Shown: positions 24,207 through 32,706, numbered from the stretch's first letter. The stretch is 49,116 nt of DNA from UBA652 sp964598235 (GCA_964598235.1 CAZRAY010000008.1:1-49116); one strand, 5' to 3'. Numbers and translations: made by a program. Notes: generated by a model not told the origin, from the letters alone.

Positions 24207-25711
24207 TGAGCATTGCAACGGTTTATAGTCGTGCGATAACAGGGGTAGATGCCTTACCAGTGACGGTGGAGGTGCATCTATCCAGCGGCTTGCCGAGTTT
24301 GTCGATTGTTGGGATGGCAGAAACGGCGGTGAAGGAAAGCAAAGATCGGGTACGATCGGCGCTGATGAATTCACAATTTAGCTTTCCACAACAACGCATC
24401 ACGATTAATCTCGCACCCGCTGATTTGCCTAAAGAAGGCGGTTGTTTTGATTTACCGATCGCCTTGGGAATTCTTGCGGCATCTAGCCAAATTCCAGCCA
24501 GTAGTTTAGAGGGTTATGAATTTATAGGTGAATTAGGCTTAACAGGGGAATTGAGGTCTGTTAGAGGCGTGCTGCCGATTACACTCGCAGTGAGAGAATC
24601 AGGCAGAAAACTGGTGCTGCCTAGTGTGAATATTGATGAGGCGGTATTGGTCGATGGGGCAGAAAGCCGAGGCGCGGCGCATTTACTTGATGTCTGTGCG
24701 CATCTGCATGGTCAGGCTATTTTGCCAATAACCGAAAAAACCAAACAAACGATCCCCGTTGTGTATCCAGATATGGCTGATGTGCGTGGCCAATCACAGG
24801 CGCGGCGGGCATTAGAAGTGGCGGCAGCGGGATCACACTCGATTCTGTTTTCTGGCCCACCCGGCACAGGGAAAACCATGCTCGCCAGCCGCTTGCCCGG
24901 CATTTTATCTGAAATGACAGAAGATGAAGCGGTGGCAACGGCAACCATACAATCTATTTCAGCTCAAGGTTTCCATCCCGATCAATGGCGTCAGCGACCT
25001 TTCCGTGCGCCGCATCATACGGCATCCGCCGTCGCATTAGTGGGGGGCGGTGGGCAACCGCGACCCGGTGAAATTTCATTAGCCCATCATGGCGTCTTAT
25101 TTTTAGATGAATTGCCTGAATTTAGTCGGCAAGTATTAGAAGTGCTGAGAGAACCCATTGAATCAGGCAAAATCATCATTTCTCGCGCCGCCCACCAAGC
25201 AGAATTCCCCGCCCAATTTCAACTAGTCGCAGCGATGAATCCGTGCCCTTGCGGTTATCTTGGGGAAGCCCGGTGTCATTGCACACAGGACCAAGTACAA
25301 CGCTATAAAGCGAAAGTATCAGGGCCATTGATGGATCGGATTGATATGCTGGTGGAAGTGCCACCGGTGCCTAAAACTATGTTGCGTCCTGCAGAGGATG
25401 GTGAGCAAGAAGAAGGCAGTGTGGTAGTGCGTGAACGCGTGGTGGCTGCGAGAGAAAGGCAAATGAGCAGAGCAGGTAAAGCCAATTATTTATTAGCACA
25501 CAAAGAATTAGAAAAATATTGTTTGTTAACGGATAGCGATTACCAGCTACTAGAACAAGCGATGACGAGACTAGGCTTATCTGCTCGCGCCTATCATCGT
25601 ATTCTTAAGGTCTCTCGTACCATTGCTGATTTAGCAGAGAGCGACAAGATTATGACGCCACACTTAACTGAAGCGATTGGTTACCGGCGGCTGGATAAAA
25701 TAACAACATAA
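24206..25711 (+). CDS. comM: ComM/YifB AAA+ helicase
   Basis: ComM is a hexameric AAA+ helicase that promotes branch migration during integration of DNA taken up by natural transformation; it also occurs in non-competent species. The 501 residues show the N-terminal Lon-substrate-like domain (about 1-170), Walker A GPPGTGKT (about residue 217-224), Walker B GVLFLDELPEF, and the AMNPCPCGYLG zinc-like Cys segment. A winged-helix-like C-terminus ends with GYRRLDK. It overlaps ppnP by one base and converges on the methyltransferase-like gene 11 bp downstream, with no obvious terminator between. Confidence 0.96.
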   Translation: MSIATVYSRAITGVDALPVTVEVHLSSGLPSLSIVGMAETAVKESKDRVRSALMNSQFSFPQQRITINLAPADLPKEGGCFDLPIALGILAASSQIPASSLEGYEFIGELGLTGELRSVRGVLPITLAVRESGRKLVLPSVNIDEAVLVDGAESRGAAHLLDVCAHLHGQAILPITEKTKQTIPVVYPDMADVRGQSQARRALEVAAAGSHSILFSGPPGTGKTMLASRLPGILSEMTEDEAVATATIQSISAQGFHPDQWRQRPFRAPHHTASAVALVGGGGQPRPGEISLAHHGVLFLDELPEFSRQVLEVLREPIESGKIIISRAAHQAEFPAQFQLVAAMNPCPCGYLGEARCHCTQDQVQRYKAKVSGPLMDRIDMLVEVPPVPKTMLRPAEDGEQEEGSVVVRERVVAARERQMSRAGKANYLLAHKELEKYCLLTDSDYQLLEQAMTRLGLSARAYHRILKVSRTIADLAESDKIMTPHLTEAIGYRRLDKITT

Positions 25712-25722
25712 TCTCGAACTGC

Positions 25723-26343
25723 TTAAAAAATAAAAGGGATTAATCGGCTTGTTCGTTGTGTGTAGGCCGGATATTCGGGGAAACGGTTAATTAAATAGGC
25801 TTCTTCTAAACTGATCGCTTTTAGGATAAATAATAGCCCAACAATTGCTCCTGCTAATACGATGAGCGAACCACTAGATAAGGCCAATCCGAAGCTGACG
25901 AAGAGGTTAAAGAGGTAGATAGGATGGCGGATAGTGCTGTAGATTCCTTCGGTGATGAGTGTGTTGGGGGCATAGCTATCGAAGAGAGGGGAATAGTTAT
26001 CGCCGAGGGCTATAAAGGCGCGATTAAGATTGATATAGCCAATCAGTACAATCAGCGCGCCGAGCAGTTGTAGGCCTAGATGATGATGGATTGTGAGGAA
26101 AAGCGGGGAGATGAGCCAATAACTGGCCAGCGTGATCAGCATATTGATGACAAAGATGATTTTGCTGAGCGGCTTGAAGCGGCGGACAGAGGGCACAGGT
26201 TGCTTGCCTTCAGCATAGGCTTGATTGGCGCGCTTTTGGGTATAAGATACCGCCATTGCCAAGAAGATGGCAAAGACGGTGATGGAACAAAAGAGGGTGC
26301 TAGCGAAGGCTAGCGGAGTATTAGGTAGGTGACTAGAGAACAT
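25723..26343 (-). CDS. isoprenylcysteine carboxyl methyltransferase-like membrane protein
   Basis: This 206-residue protein has about five hydrophobic segments and the C-terminal signature of ICMT/PEMT membrane methyltransferases: GIYSTIRHPIYL (about 134-145), then ISLEEAYLINRFPEY and TSRLIPF. RHP and the EE pair contribute to S-adenosylmethionine binding in this superfamily. It has no prenylated-protein partner in bacteria; lipid or small hydrophobic acceptors are likely. It is the last gene of the ynb-like operon and its start overlaps the NTF2-like gene by 34 bp, so it is translationally tied to lipid genes. A role in methylating the lipid made by the operon is an inference. Confidence 0.8.
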   Translation of the reverse strand: MFSSHLPNTPLAFASTLFCSITVFAIFLAMAVSYTQKRANQAYAEGKQPVPSVRRFKPLSKIIFVINMLITLASYWLISPLFLTIHHHLGLQLLGALIVLIGYINLNRAFIALGDNYSPLFDSYAPNTLITEGIYSTIRHPIYLFNLFVSFGLALSSGSLIVLAGAIVGLLFILKAISLEEAYLINRFPEYPAYTQRTSRLIPFIF

Positions 26344-26822
26344 AGGATACCGCCGGTGATAAAACTGGCTAAGCCTAGCTTCATTGTTGATTTTTTAATC
26401 GCTTGATTAAGCATGGGGTTGGAGAAGGGATTGAGGCTATTATGTGCACGGAGCACTTTCCATTCACCTGCCGTACGTTTGAAGATAACGGTCCAGTTAG
26501 AAGTGAATTCAAATGCTTCTCCGGCATTGTTAACCATGTGATTATTCGAATTGCCATGGCAGACAGCAATATCATCGATAAATAAGCTGGGTTCGGGATT
26601 GAGCTGGGTGTTAAAGCTGCCTGAGCCGACCATTTTTTCACGGGTGGTTTGCCATTGCTGTTGAAACGCATCAAAACTTGGGAATGCACGATCCGTAAAA
26701 GAGACGTATGAGAAATTGGGATCGCTATGGGCTCTGATCTGTTCAATGTCGTTATTTTCAACTGCTTGTTCGAAAATGCGTTGAATATTGCGTAGTGCTT
26801 CCCTATCTTGTTCATGTGTCAT
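26310..26822 (-). CDS. NTF2/SnoaL-like (DUF4440-type) protein with C-terminal membrane helix
   Basis: This 170-residue protein has an NTF2-like cone fold (about 5-130) with the DUF4440-type pattern: an N-terminal helix pair (FEQAVENNDIEQIRAH), DPNFSYVSF, and alternating strands ending in WTVIFKRTAGEWKVLRAHNS. The C-terminal 25 residues form a single hydrophobic helix (GLASFITGGILCSLVTYLIL), so the domain is probably held at the inner membrane facing the cytoplasm. The cone may bind a lipid or steroid-sized ligand (inference from fold). It overlaps ynbC by 4 bp and the methyltransferase-like gene by 34 bp. Confidence 0.7.
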   Translation of the reverse strand: MTHEQDREALRNIQRIFEQAVENNDIEQIRAHSDPNFSYVSFTDRAFPSFDAFQQQWQTTREKMVGSGSFNTQLNPEPSLFIDDIAVCHGNSNNHMVNNAGEAFEFTSNWTVIFKRTAGEWKVLRAHNSLNPFSNPMLNQAIKKSTMKLGLASFITGGILCSLVTYLILR

Positions 26823-28558
26823 GATGTGGACTCCTGTTTTTGAGCAAAGGATACGGTGAATATACCATTGTCATTCGCTATTGTACTCATTTTTGTGAAG
26901 CCTGATGCGGCAATAAGTTGGTCTATTTCAATTTGCGGACGCCGCCGCATGATCCAACGCTCGCCTTGGCGGTTATTAAGCAATCGTGCAATCATATTGA
27001 GCTGTGGATGCCATGGCTGACCGGTATAGATTAGATAGCCGCCTGCCTGCAAGGTGTCGAATAGTTGATTGAGGATGTGGTGCACTTGCTGGTTGTTTTC
27101 ATAGAGCTCAAGCAAGCCAGAGATGATAATGATATTGGGCGCTGATTCAAAATGCCATACAACCGTTGGATTGAAGACGTCTTGATTGAAAAATTGAGCA
27201 GTGTTATCGCCTATTTTATTGCTAAGCGTTTTGGCTTGTTTAAGCGAGATAGGGTCAATATCGTTAAGGTGGATCATCAACGGAAATGTTTTTTCTTGTT
27301 GCAGCTCGAATAGATAGCGGCCAGGGCCTGATGCGATATCGAAGATAATGGGCGTTGCGCCACTTGCATGTATGAGGTCGATAATATTAGATAAGGTGTG
27401 TTTGAGGTGTTGTTTGCGGCTTCGGATCCCTCGCCAGCCGATGGATTTTAGGTAGGCTTTGTCTATTTGTTTGCCGATCCAATTTGAACCGGTAGGGGTG
27501 TTTTGGTAAACATAATCGAGTGAGATGCCAGAATCAAAGCCGTATTTAAGACCTGTGGCCACGCCGTCAGCTTGTTTTCCAATATGGGTTAGACACCAGC
27601 GTGATGCGGCGTAATAAAGATGTTTTAAACCAGACCCGGTTTGTTGCAAGGATTGATATTCAGTCACGGTATGTTGGCGGGCTTCTGGGATGATAGCCGG
27701 TAGGTTGGCTGTGTCATTATTAAATTGTTGCTGGATAAATTTTTGGCAGGGTGCAATGAGTAGGTGCTGATCTTGTTCATGAAAGATGGCGTGTTTGAAA
27801 TTTTTGAGTGTAATCTGTTTTTTGACTTTACTACTGATGCCGTTATAAAACAGGGTGTGCTGTTTATTTTGCACAATCACATCATTTTCGGCTGTAATAA
27901 TGAGCACAGGTGTTTCAAAATCAGCAAGGCGATTAAAGCAGTTTTTCGTGGTGTCGAATAAGGTGACGAGGATGTTGACACCGATTTTTTTTGTAATCAG
28001 GGGATCATTATCATAAGCCAATGCTTGTTGTGGATCGCGGGTGAGCAATTTGGATTTTACATAACTGGTGACAAATTGATGTGAGGAGAACTTACTGAGC
28101 AATCTGAGGCTTTGTAATGCAAGTGGGATATAGAGTTTTATTTTGAAGGCGGGGGCACCAAGTATGCAGCCTCTTAGGTTAGGCCCATAGTTGAGGATCC
28201 AAGAAACTGCCATCACCGAACCAACACTATTGGCAATCAGGATGGTATCGCGTGTTTTGATATTGTGTTGCTGATGTAAATGGCCAGCAAAACTATTGAG
28301 ATCGCGCACCCATGTTTCAAAATTGGGCGCCCATGCTCGCGGCCCTTCAGATTGTCCATGGCCCCGTAAATCAAAGGCAAAACACCAATGCGCCTCTTCA
28401 GCGAGCTTATCCGCAATATCGGTTATGCGGCCTGAATGTTCATGCCCGCGATGTAAAAATAGCAGGGAAGTGGGTGTGTCGATATTCGGTTTTTTATAGC
28501 GATAAAATAACATTAAGCCATCAAATGTACGAAATTCAGCGTTAATCCATCCTGCCAA
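26819..28558 (-). CDS. ynbC: bifunctional alpha/beta hydrolase and SAM-dependent methyltransferase, YnbC-like
   Basis: This 579-residue fusion has an N-terminal alpha/beta hydrolase (about 1-280) resembling monoacylglycerol lipases and a C-terminal class I methyltransferase (about 340-575). In the hydrolase, FLHRGHEHSGR forms the oxyanion region and the elbow reads ANSVGS with Ser111, a degenerate GxSxG in which the first Gly is Ala. ITAENDVIV and NFKHAIFHE supply the acid and His. SAM motif I is FDIASGPGRYLFEL. The same fusion and length occur in E. coli YnbC, encoded beside ynbA and ynbB as here. Function is undetermined; a lipid substrate hydrolysed and methylated by one protein is the obvious hypothesis. 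Confidence 0.88.
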   Translation of the reverse strand: MAGWINAEFRTFDGLMLFYRYKKPNIDTPTSLLFLHRGHEHSGRITDIADKLAEEAHWCFAFDLRGHGQSEGPRAWAPNFETWVRDLNSFAGHLHQQHNIKTRDTILIANSVGSVMAVSWILNYGPNLRGCILGAPAFKIKLYIPLALQSLRLLSKFSSHQFVTSYVKSKLLTRDPQQALAYDNDPLITKKIGVNILVTLFDTTKNCFNRLADFETPVLIITAENDVIVQNKQHTLFYNGISSKVKKQITLKNFKHAIFHEQDQHLLIAPCQKFIQQQFNNDTANLPAIIPEARQHTVTEYQSLQQTGSGLKHLYYAASRWCLTHIGKQADGVATGLKYGFDSGISLDYVYQNTPTGSNWIGKQIDKAYLKSIGWRGIRSRKQHLKHTLSNIIDLIHASGATPIIFDIASGPGRYLFELQQEKTFPLMIHLNDIDPISLKQAKTLSNKIGDNTAQFFNQDVFNPTVVWHFESAPNIIIISGLLELYENNQQVHHILNQLFDTLQAGGYLIYTGQPWHPQLNMIARLLNNRQGERWIMRRRPQIEIDQLIAASGFTKMSTIANDNGIFTVSFAQKQESTS

Positions 28559-28572
28559 GTATTGCTCCTTAT

Positions 28573-29442
28573 TTATTTGATGAAGATGAGGCTCAGCCCA
28601 AACACAGGGGCGGTGAGCAATAAGCTATCAATACGATCAAGCAAGCCGCCATGGCCTGGAATAGAAGTGCCGGTATTTTTCACCTTTGCACGCCGTTTGA
28701 AATAAGAAATATAAAGGTCACCCAACATACCACAAATTGATAAGAGGCTTGCGATGAAAAAGGCCGTTTGCCAGTTGATATTGAATATGACAGGCAAAGT
28801 AAGGGCGCCTATTATGCTGGTTAGTAATAAACCACCTATTGCACCTTCATAAGTTTTGCTCGGGCTGAGCTTAGGTGCGAAAGGGTGTTTGCCAAATAGG
28901 TGTCCGCTGATATATTGCAAGATGTCATTAAGCGCCGTTATAGCGACTAAGAAAAGTAGTAATAGGCCTGTGTGATAACTTGCTGAATGACTGAGTGTTT
29001 GGATGATGATAAGGGTAGAAAGTGCACTGGTGACAAGCAAGGTATGAATCAGGATGGAACGCTGTGTTGGCACCATTAAACTGAGTAACATTAATGCAAT
29101 GGGAAGGCATAATAAAACAGTAAAATATAAGTTGGATGAATAGGGCAGCGTGTAAATAGCCATTACTGGGGTGATGGGGAGGATATGGATGAGGGAGAGC
29201 CGATATTTGAGTAAGTTGGCGAATTCATATGTTGCCCAAATGCTAAGCCCTAATATAAAGAAAAGCAGCAGGTAATGACCTACATAAAACACAGGCAAAC
29301 AAACCATTAAGATTACCCACCAAGATTGAACACGCTTGCGATTGTTTAGACGCTCCAGGCTGGCCTGTTGGTGGATTTGATATTCAATCCATCCCGTTGC
29401 AATTAAGAGTAAACATGCAATTAAAATACTGAGAAACAACAT
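28573..29442 (-). CDS. ynbB: CdsA-like phosphatidate cytidylyltransferase, YnbB-like
   Basis: This 289-residue protein has about eight membrane helices and the CdsA C-terminal signature: YFKRRAKVKNTGTSIPGHGG then LLDRIDSLL. CdsA enzymes make CDP-diacylglycerol from CTP and phosphatidic acid. The canonical signature has Lys-Asp where this one has Lys-Asn (codon AAT in KVKN), so one acidic metal ligand is replaced, while the later DRxD Asp residues are kept. SPSKTYEGAIGG, another family landmark, is intact. The start overlaps the ynbA stop by one base (TGATG) and ynbC begins 14 bp downstream. Because the housekeeping cdsA is normally elsewhere, this is a paralogue for a special lipid. Confidence 0.87.
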   Translation of the reverse strand: MLFLSILIACLLLIATGWIEYQIHQQASLERLNNRKRVQSWWVILMVCLPVFYVGHYLLLFFILGLSIWATYEFANLLKYRLSLIHILPITPVMAIYTLPYSSNLYFTVLLCLPIALMLLSLMVPTQRSILIHTLLVTSALSTLIIIQTLSHSASYHTGLLLLFLVAITALNDILQYISGHLFGKHPFAPKLSPSKTYEGAIGGLLLTSIIGALTLPVIFNINWQTAFFIASLLSICGMLGDLYISYFKRRAKVKNTGTSIPGHGGLLDRIDSLLLTAPVFGLSLIFIK

Positions 29443-30044
29443 CAGCTGCGAAGCAGTTTAAATCGATTCAATAGGGTGGTAAGGGACAATAAGATGCCGA
29501 TGAATGCGAGCATGTTATAGAGTTGCGATGGATTTGGGAATAGGAGGTATACAATAGCAATCATCGCTAGATAAACAGCGCGATCGCTTTTACCAAAAGG
29601 TCCGAAGAAAGGGCGGGTACCTATCGCTTGAAAGATGGCTAATGCGATGAATTCAGATAATATAATTAAGATTATAAGTATTGCCCAGAGTGTTGTATTA
29701 ACAGGTAAAAACAATATAAAAGCACTAAATAATATGGCGTCAGAAATAATATCACAGACTTCATTTAATACACTGCCGAGCGGCGTTTTGGTGTGGGTTG
29801 TTGTTGCGACCATGCCGTCTAATGCATTGAGCGCCATGCGAATCAGTAAGAAAAAAGGGAGTGCAATCAGGGCAAAATAAGTACTGGATGACCATGCTAA
29901 TAAGCCAGCATAGGTGATACATAATCCACAGCTAAATAAAGTCAAAAAATTTGCTGAAACGTGGTGAGAGATCAGCCAATTCAGGATGGGAGAGAGTAAT
30001 GCTTGAAAACGTGATTTTAGAGAGTAGGTACTGTGTTTTAGCAT
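29442..30044 (-). CDS. ynbA: CDP-alcohol phosphatidyltransferase-like membrane protein, YnbA-like
   Basis: This 200-residue membrane protein has about six helices and a CDP-alcohol phosphatidyltransferase core. The canonical motif D-x2-D-G-x2-A-R-x8-G-x3-D-x3-D is present in altered form: NALDGMVAT, then after eight residues GSVLNEVCD. The first and third Asp are Asn and the Arg is Thr, while the spacing is exact. This family transfers phosphatidyl from CDP-diacylglycerol to an alcohol. Further on, FGPFGKSDRA is conserved among YnbA/PgsA relatives. It is first in the ynb-like operon, with a hairpin in the 49-bp gap after the TlpA-like gene. The altered motif means the substrate or even the activity may differ from PgsA/PssA. 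Confidence 0.85.
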   Translation of the reverse strand: MLKHSTYSLKSRFQALLSPILNWLISHHVSANFLTLFSCGLCITYAGLLAWSSSTYFALIALPFFLLIRMALNALDGMVATTTHTKTPLGSVLNEVCDIISDAILFSAFILFLPVNTTLWAILIILIILSEFIALAIFQAIGTRPFFGPFGKSDRAVYLAMIAIVYLLFPNPSQLYNMLAFIGILLSLTTLLNRFKLLRS

Positions 30045-30056
30045 TTTTATTTAGGG

Positions 30057-30080
30057 GTGATTGAGGATATTATCAATCAC
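30057..30080 (-). other. perfect hairpin between the TlpA-like gene and ynbA
   Basis: GTGATTGA (30057-30064) pairs with TCAATCAC (30073-30080) over 8 bp with an eight-base loop. It lies after the TlpA-like stop and 13 bp before the ynbA ATG on the minus strand. No T-run follows in either direction, so it is not a simple terminator; it may tune mRNA processing or ynbA translation. Confidence 0.45.
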
Positions 30081-30093
30081 GAGTGTACCGTGT

Positions 30094-30591
30094 TTAGTCG
30101 ATTGAAACAGTGCTATTTGAAAGGATAAAGCTTTCTAGAGATTCTACAGGGACAATGCCAGCTTGAGCAGCGATCAATTCGCCTTTGTCGTTAAAGAGTA
30201 TAAAAGTAGGTGTGCCGATTAATGATTCTTCTAGGTTTTCTTCCATCCAGGCATTAACTTCAGTGGGGTTGGAGATAAGGTTGGGAAATTTAACATTAAA
30301 ATCAGCGAGGAAATTATTTGCCTCTGCGACACCTGCTTGACCATCCAAAGTAATACCTAGGATACGCACATTATCAAGTTTGCCATCAAATTCAACCATA
30401 CTCGGCATATGCTGGCGGCAAGAGTGGCAGTCAGATTTCCAGATTTCAATGATGGTCCATTTATCATTGCCAATATGGTTTTTAATCGTATCCTCATTGC
30501 CTTCTAAATCTGTAAATGAAAAAGCAGCGGTACTAAATACTATCGAGAGCAGTGCAATAAAGAAATTTTTGATTAAAGTAGGTGATTTCAT
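30094..30591 (-). CDS. TlpA-like thioredoxin-fold protein, exported
   Basis: A 165-residue periplasmic thioredoxin-family protein. Residues 1-25 form a signal peptide ending near TAAFSF. The redox motif is WKSDCHSCRQH, a CHSC pair after a Trp, as in TlpA/ResA-type reductases. ESLIGTPTFILFNDKG contains the cis-Pro loop (TP). Such proteins reduce cysteine pairs in cytochrome c heme sites or other exported proteins. It lies 49 bp upstream of the ynb-like operon and diverges from rep. It could serve the several c-type cytochromes in this window, but no direct link is visible. Confidence 0.85.
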   Translation of the reverse strand: MKSPTLIKNFFIALLSIVFSTAAFSFTDLEGNEDTIKNHIGNDKWTIIEIWKSDCHSCRQHMPSMVEFDGKLDNVRILGITLDGQAGVAEANNFLADFNVKFPNLISNPTEVNAWMEENLEESLIGTPTFILFNDKGELIAAQAGIVPVESLESFILSNSTVSID

Positions 30592-30687
30592 CGGTATAAT
30601 TCATATCCTATTGTAGATGATATTTATTTAGTCAATCATCATCTCAAATAGTTCATTAATCGATAGTTTTCTGGATATCAACGACGC

Positions 30688-32706
30688 ATGCAAGATTTAA
30701 ATCTACCACAGCGAGAGGCGGTAAAACATCTCGGCAGTCCTTTGCTGGTATTGGCAGGCGCTGGCAGTGGTAAAACACGTGTGATTACCCGGAAGATTGC
30801 GTATCTGATTGAGGAATGTGAGCTTGCGCCACGTCATATTGCAGCGGTGACGTTTACTAATAAAGCAGCGAGAGAGATGAAGTCGCGCGTGGCAGAGCTA
30901 ATGAAACAACGGGGTAGCAATTCTCGTGGTTTATTAGTCTCTACTTTTCATAATTTAGGCTTGACGATTTTACGACGCGATTTCGCTTTACTGGGTTATC
31001 GACCTGGTTTTTCTATTTTTGATGCACAAGACAGCCTAGCAGTGCTTCGCGATATTATGGGGCAGGACTTTGCAGCAGATAGTGATCATGCCTCTCGGTG
31101 CCAGTGGCAGATTTCTGAATGGAAGAATGATTTAAAGTTGCCCGATCAGGCGGCGAGCCAGGCTGAAGATGCAGATCAGGTGGCAGCGGCAGCTGTATAT
31201 GTAGAATATGAAAAGGCATTGCTGGCTTATAATGCAGTTGATTTTGATGATTTGATTACTAAGCCGGTCAAACTCTTTCAGCAACATGAAAAAGTATTAA
31301 GCCATTGGCAAAATCGTATCCGCTATTTGCTAGTGGATGAATATCAGGATACCAATGGCAGTCAATATGAATTGGTGAAACTATTGGTGGGCAAGCGCGG
31401 TGCATTGACCGTGGTGGGTGATGATGACCAGTCGGTTTATTCCTGGCGCGGTGCGCGGCCCGAGAATTTACTACAATTACAGGAAGATTATCCTGAACTG
31501 AAAATGGTGAAGTTAGAGCAAAACTATCGCTCAGTAAGCCGCATTTTGCGGGCTGCCAATGCATTAATTAGTAACAATTCGCATATCTTTGAAAAACGAT
31601 TATGGAGCGATTTAGGTGAGGGCGATCCGATTCGGGTGATTGCTTGCCGGAATGAAGATCATGAAGCTGAAAAAGTGGTGACTGAATTGCTTTTTCATAA
31701 AATGAAGCGCCCAACCGAATTTAAAGATTATGCTATTTTGTATCGTGGCAACCACCAATCTCGGCTAATAGAACGGATTTTACGGGAAATGGATGTGCCT
31801 TATTTTATTACGGGTGGCCAGTCATTTTTTGCACGTAGTGAGATTAAAGACATTATGGCGTATTTACGTTTGGTGTCTAATCAAGATGATGATAATGCTT
31901 TTTTACGCGTCATTAATACCCCACGACGCGGGATAGGACCAAAGAGTCTTCAAATATTGGGGAATTATGCAGGAGAGCGAGAAGTTAGCTTATTCTCCGC
32001 TTGTTTTGAAATGGGTTTGACTACGCAGCTTTCTTCAGCAGTAAAAACAAAAGTGATTGAATTTAGCCATTGGTTGGTTGATATTGCCGATCGGGTGGCG
32101 CGCACAGGTGATTTAGTTGATACCTTACGCGATATGATTGAAGAGATTGATTATCGGGGTTGGCTGGAAGAGGTGACAGGCGATCCGATGCAGGCTGATA
32201 GACGCATGGAAAATGTGAATGAATTATTAGCGTGGATTGAGTGGTTACTCAAGCGTGAAGAAGGGGATATGAAGGAGATTGGTGATATCGCGGCGCGCTT
32301 AACCTTGATGGATATTATGGAACGGCAAGCGGAAGAAAATCAAGATGATGCGGTAAGCTTGATGACCTTGCATGCGGCGAAAGGTTTGGAATTTCCACAT
32401 GTGTTTATTGTAGGGATGGAAGAAGAAATATTGCCACATAAAACAAGCATAGAAGAAGAGAATGTAGAAGAAGAGCGGCGTTTGGCTTATGTGGGCGTCA
32501 CACGGGCGCAACAAAGTTTGACCTTTACAATGGCAAAATCACGCAAACGCTATGGTGAAAAAGTGAGTTGTGATCCCAGTCGGTTTTTGATGGAGATGCC
32601 AGAAGGCGATTTAGTGTGGGAAACTGAGAAAACACCGGTTGACCCTGTGAAACGAAAAGAACGGGGTAATATGCATCTTGCGAAGATTCGTCAAATGCTC
32701 AAATAA
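30688..32706 (+). CDS. rep: ATP-dependent DNA helicase Rep
   Basis: Rep is an SF1A 3'-5' helicase that clears protein roadblocks and restarts replication forks. The 672 residues match Rep rather than UvrD, which is longer. The N-terminal LNLPQREAVKHLGSPLLVLAGAGSGKTRV carries the Q motif and Walker A. VDEYQDTN is motif II, GDDDQSVYSWRGA motif III, LEQNYRS motif IV, and TLHAAKGLEFPHV and VGVTRAQQSL are motifs V and VI. It ends at a strong bidirectional terminator shared with the cytochrome c gene, a neighbour pairing common in related bacteria. Confidence 0.96.
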   Translation: MQDLNLPQREAVKHLGSPLLVLAGAGSGKTRVITRKIAYLIEECELAPRHIAAVTFTNKAAREMKSRVAELMKQRGSNSRGLLVSTFHNLGLTILRRDFALLGYRPGFSIFDAQDSLAVLRDIMGQDFAADSDHASRCQWQISEWKNDLKLPDQAASQAEDADQVAAAAVYVEYEKALLAYNAVDFDDLITKPVKLFQQHEKVLSHWQNRIRYLLVDEYQDTNGSQYELVKLLVGKRGALTVVGDDDQSVYSWRGARPENLLQLQEDYPELKMVKLEQNYRSVSRILRAANALISNNSHIFEKRLWSDLGEGDPIRVIACRNEDHEAEKVVTELLFHKMKRPTEFKDYAILYRGNHQSRLIERILREMDVPYFITGGQSFFARSEIKDIMAYLRLVSNQDDDNAFLRVINTPRRGIGPKSLQILGNYAGEREVSLFSACFEMGLTTQLSSAVKTKVIEFSHWLVDIADRVARTGDLVDTLRDMIEEIDYRGWLEEVTGDPMQADRRMENVNELLAWIEWLLKREEGDMKEIGDIAARLTLMDIMERQAEENQDDAVSLMTLHAAKGLEFPHVFIVGMEEEILPHKTSIEEENVEEERRLAYVGVTRAQQSLTFTMAKSRKRYGEKVSCDPSRFLMEMPEGDLVWETEKTPVDPVKRKERGNMHLAKIRQMLK

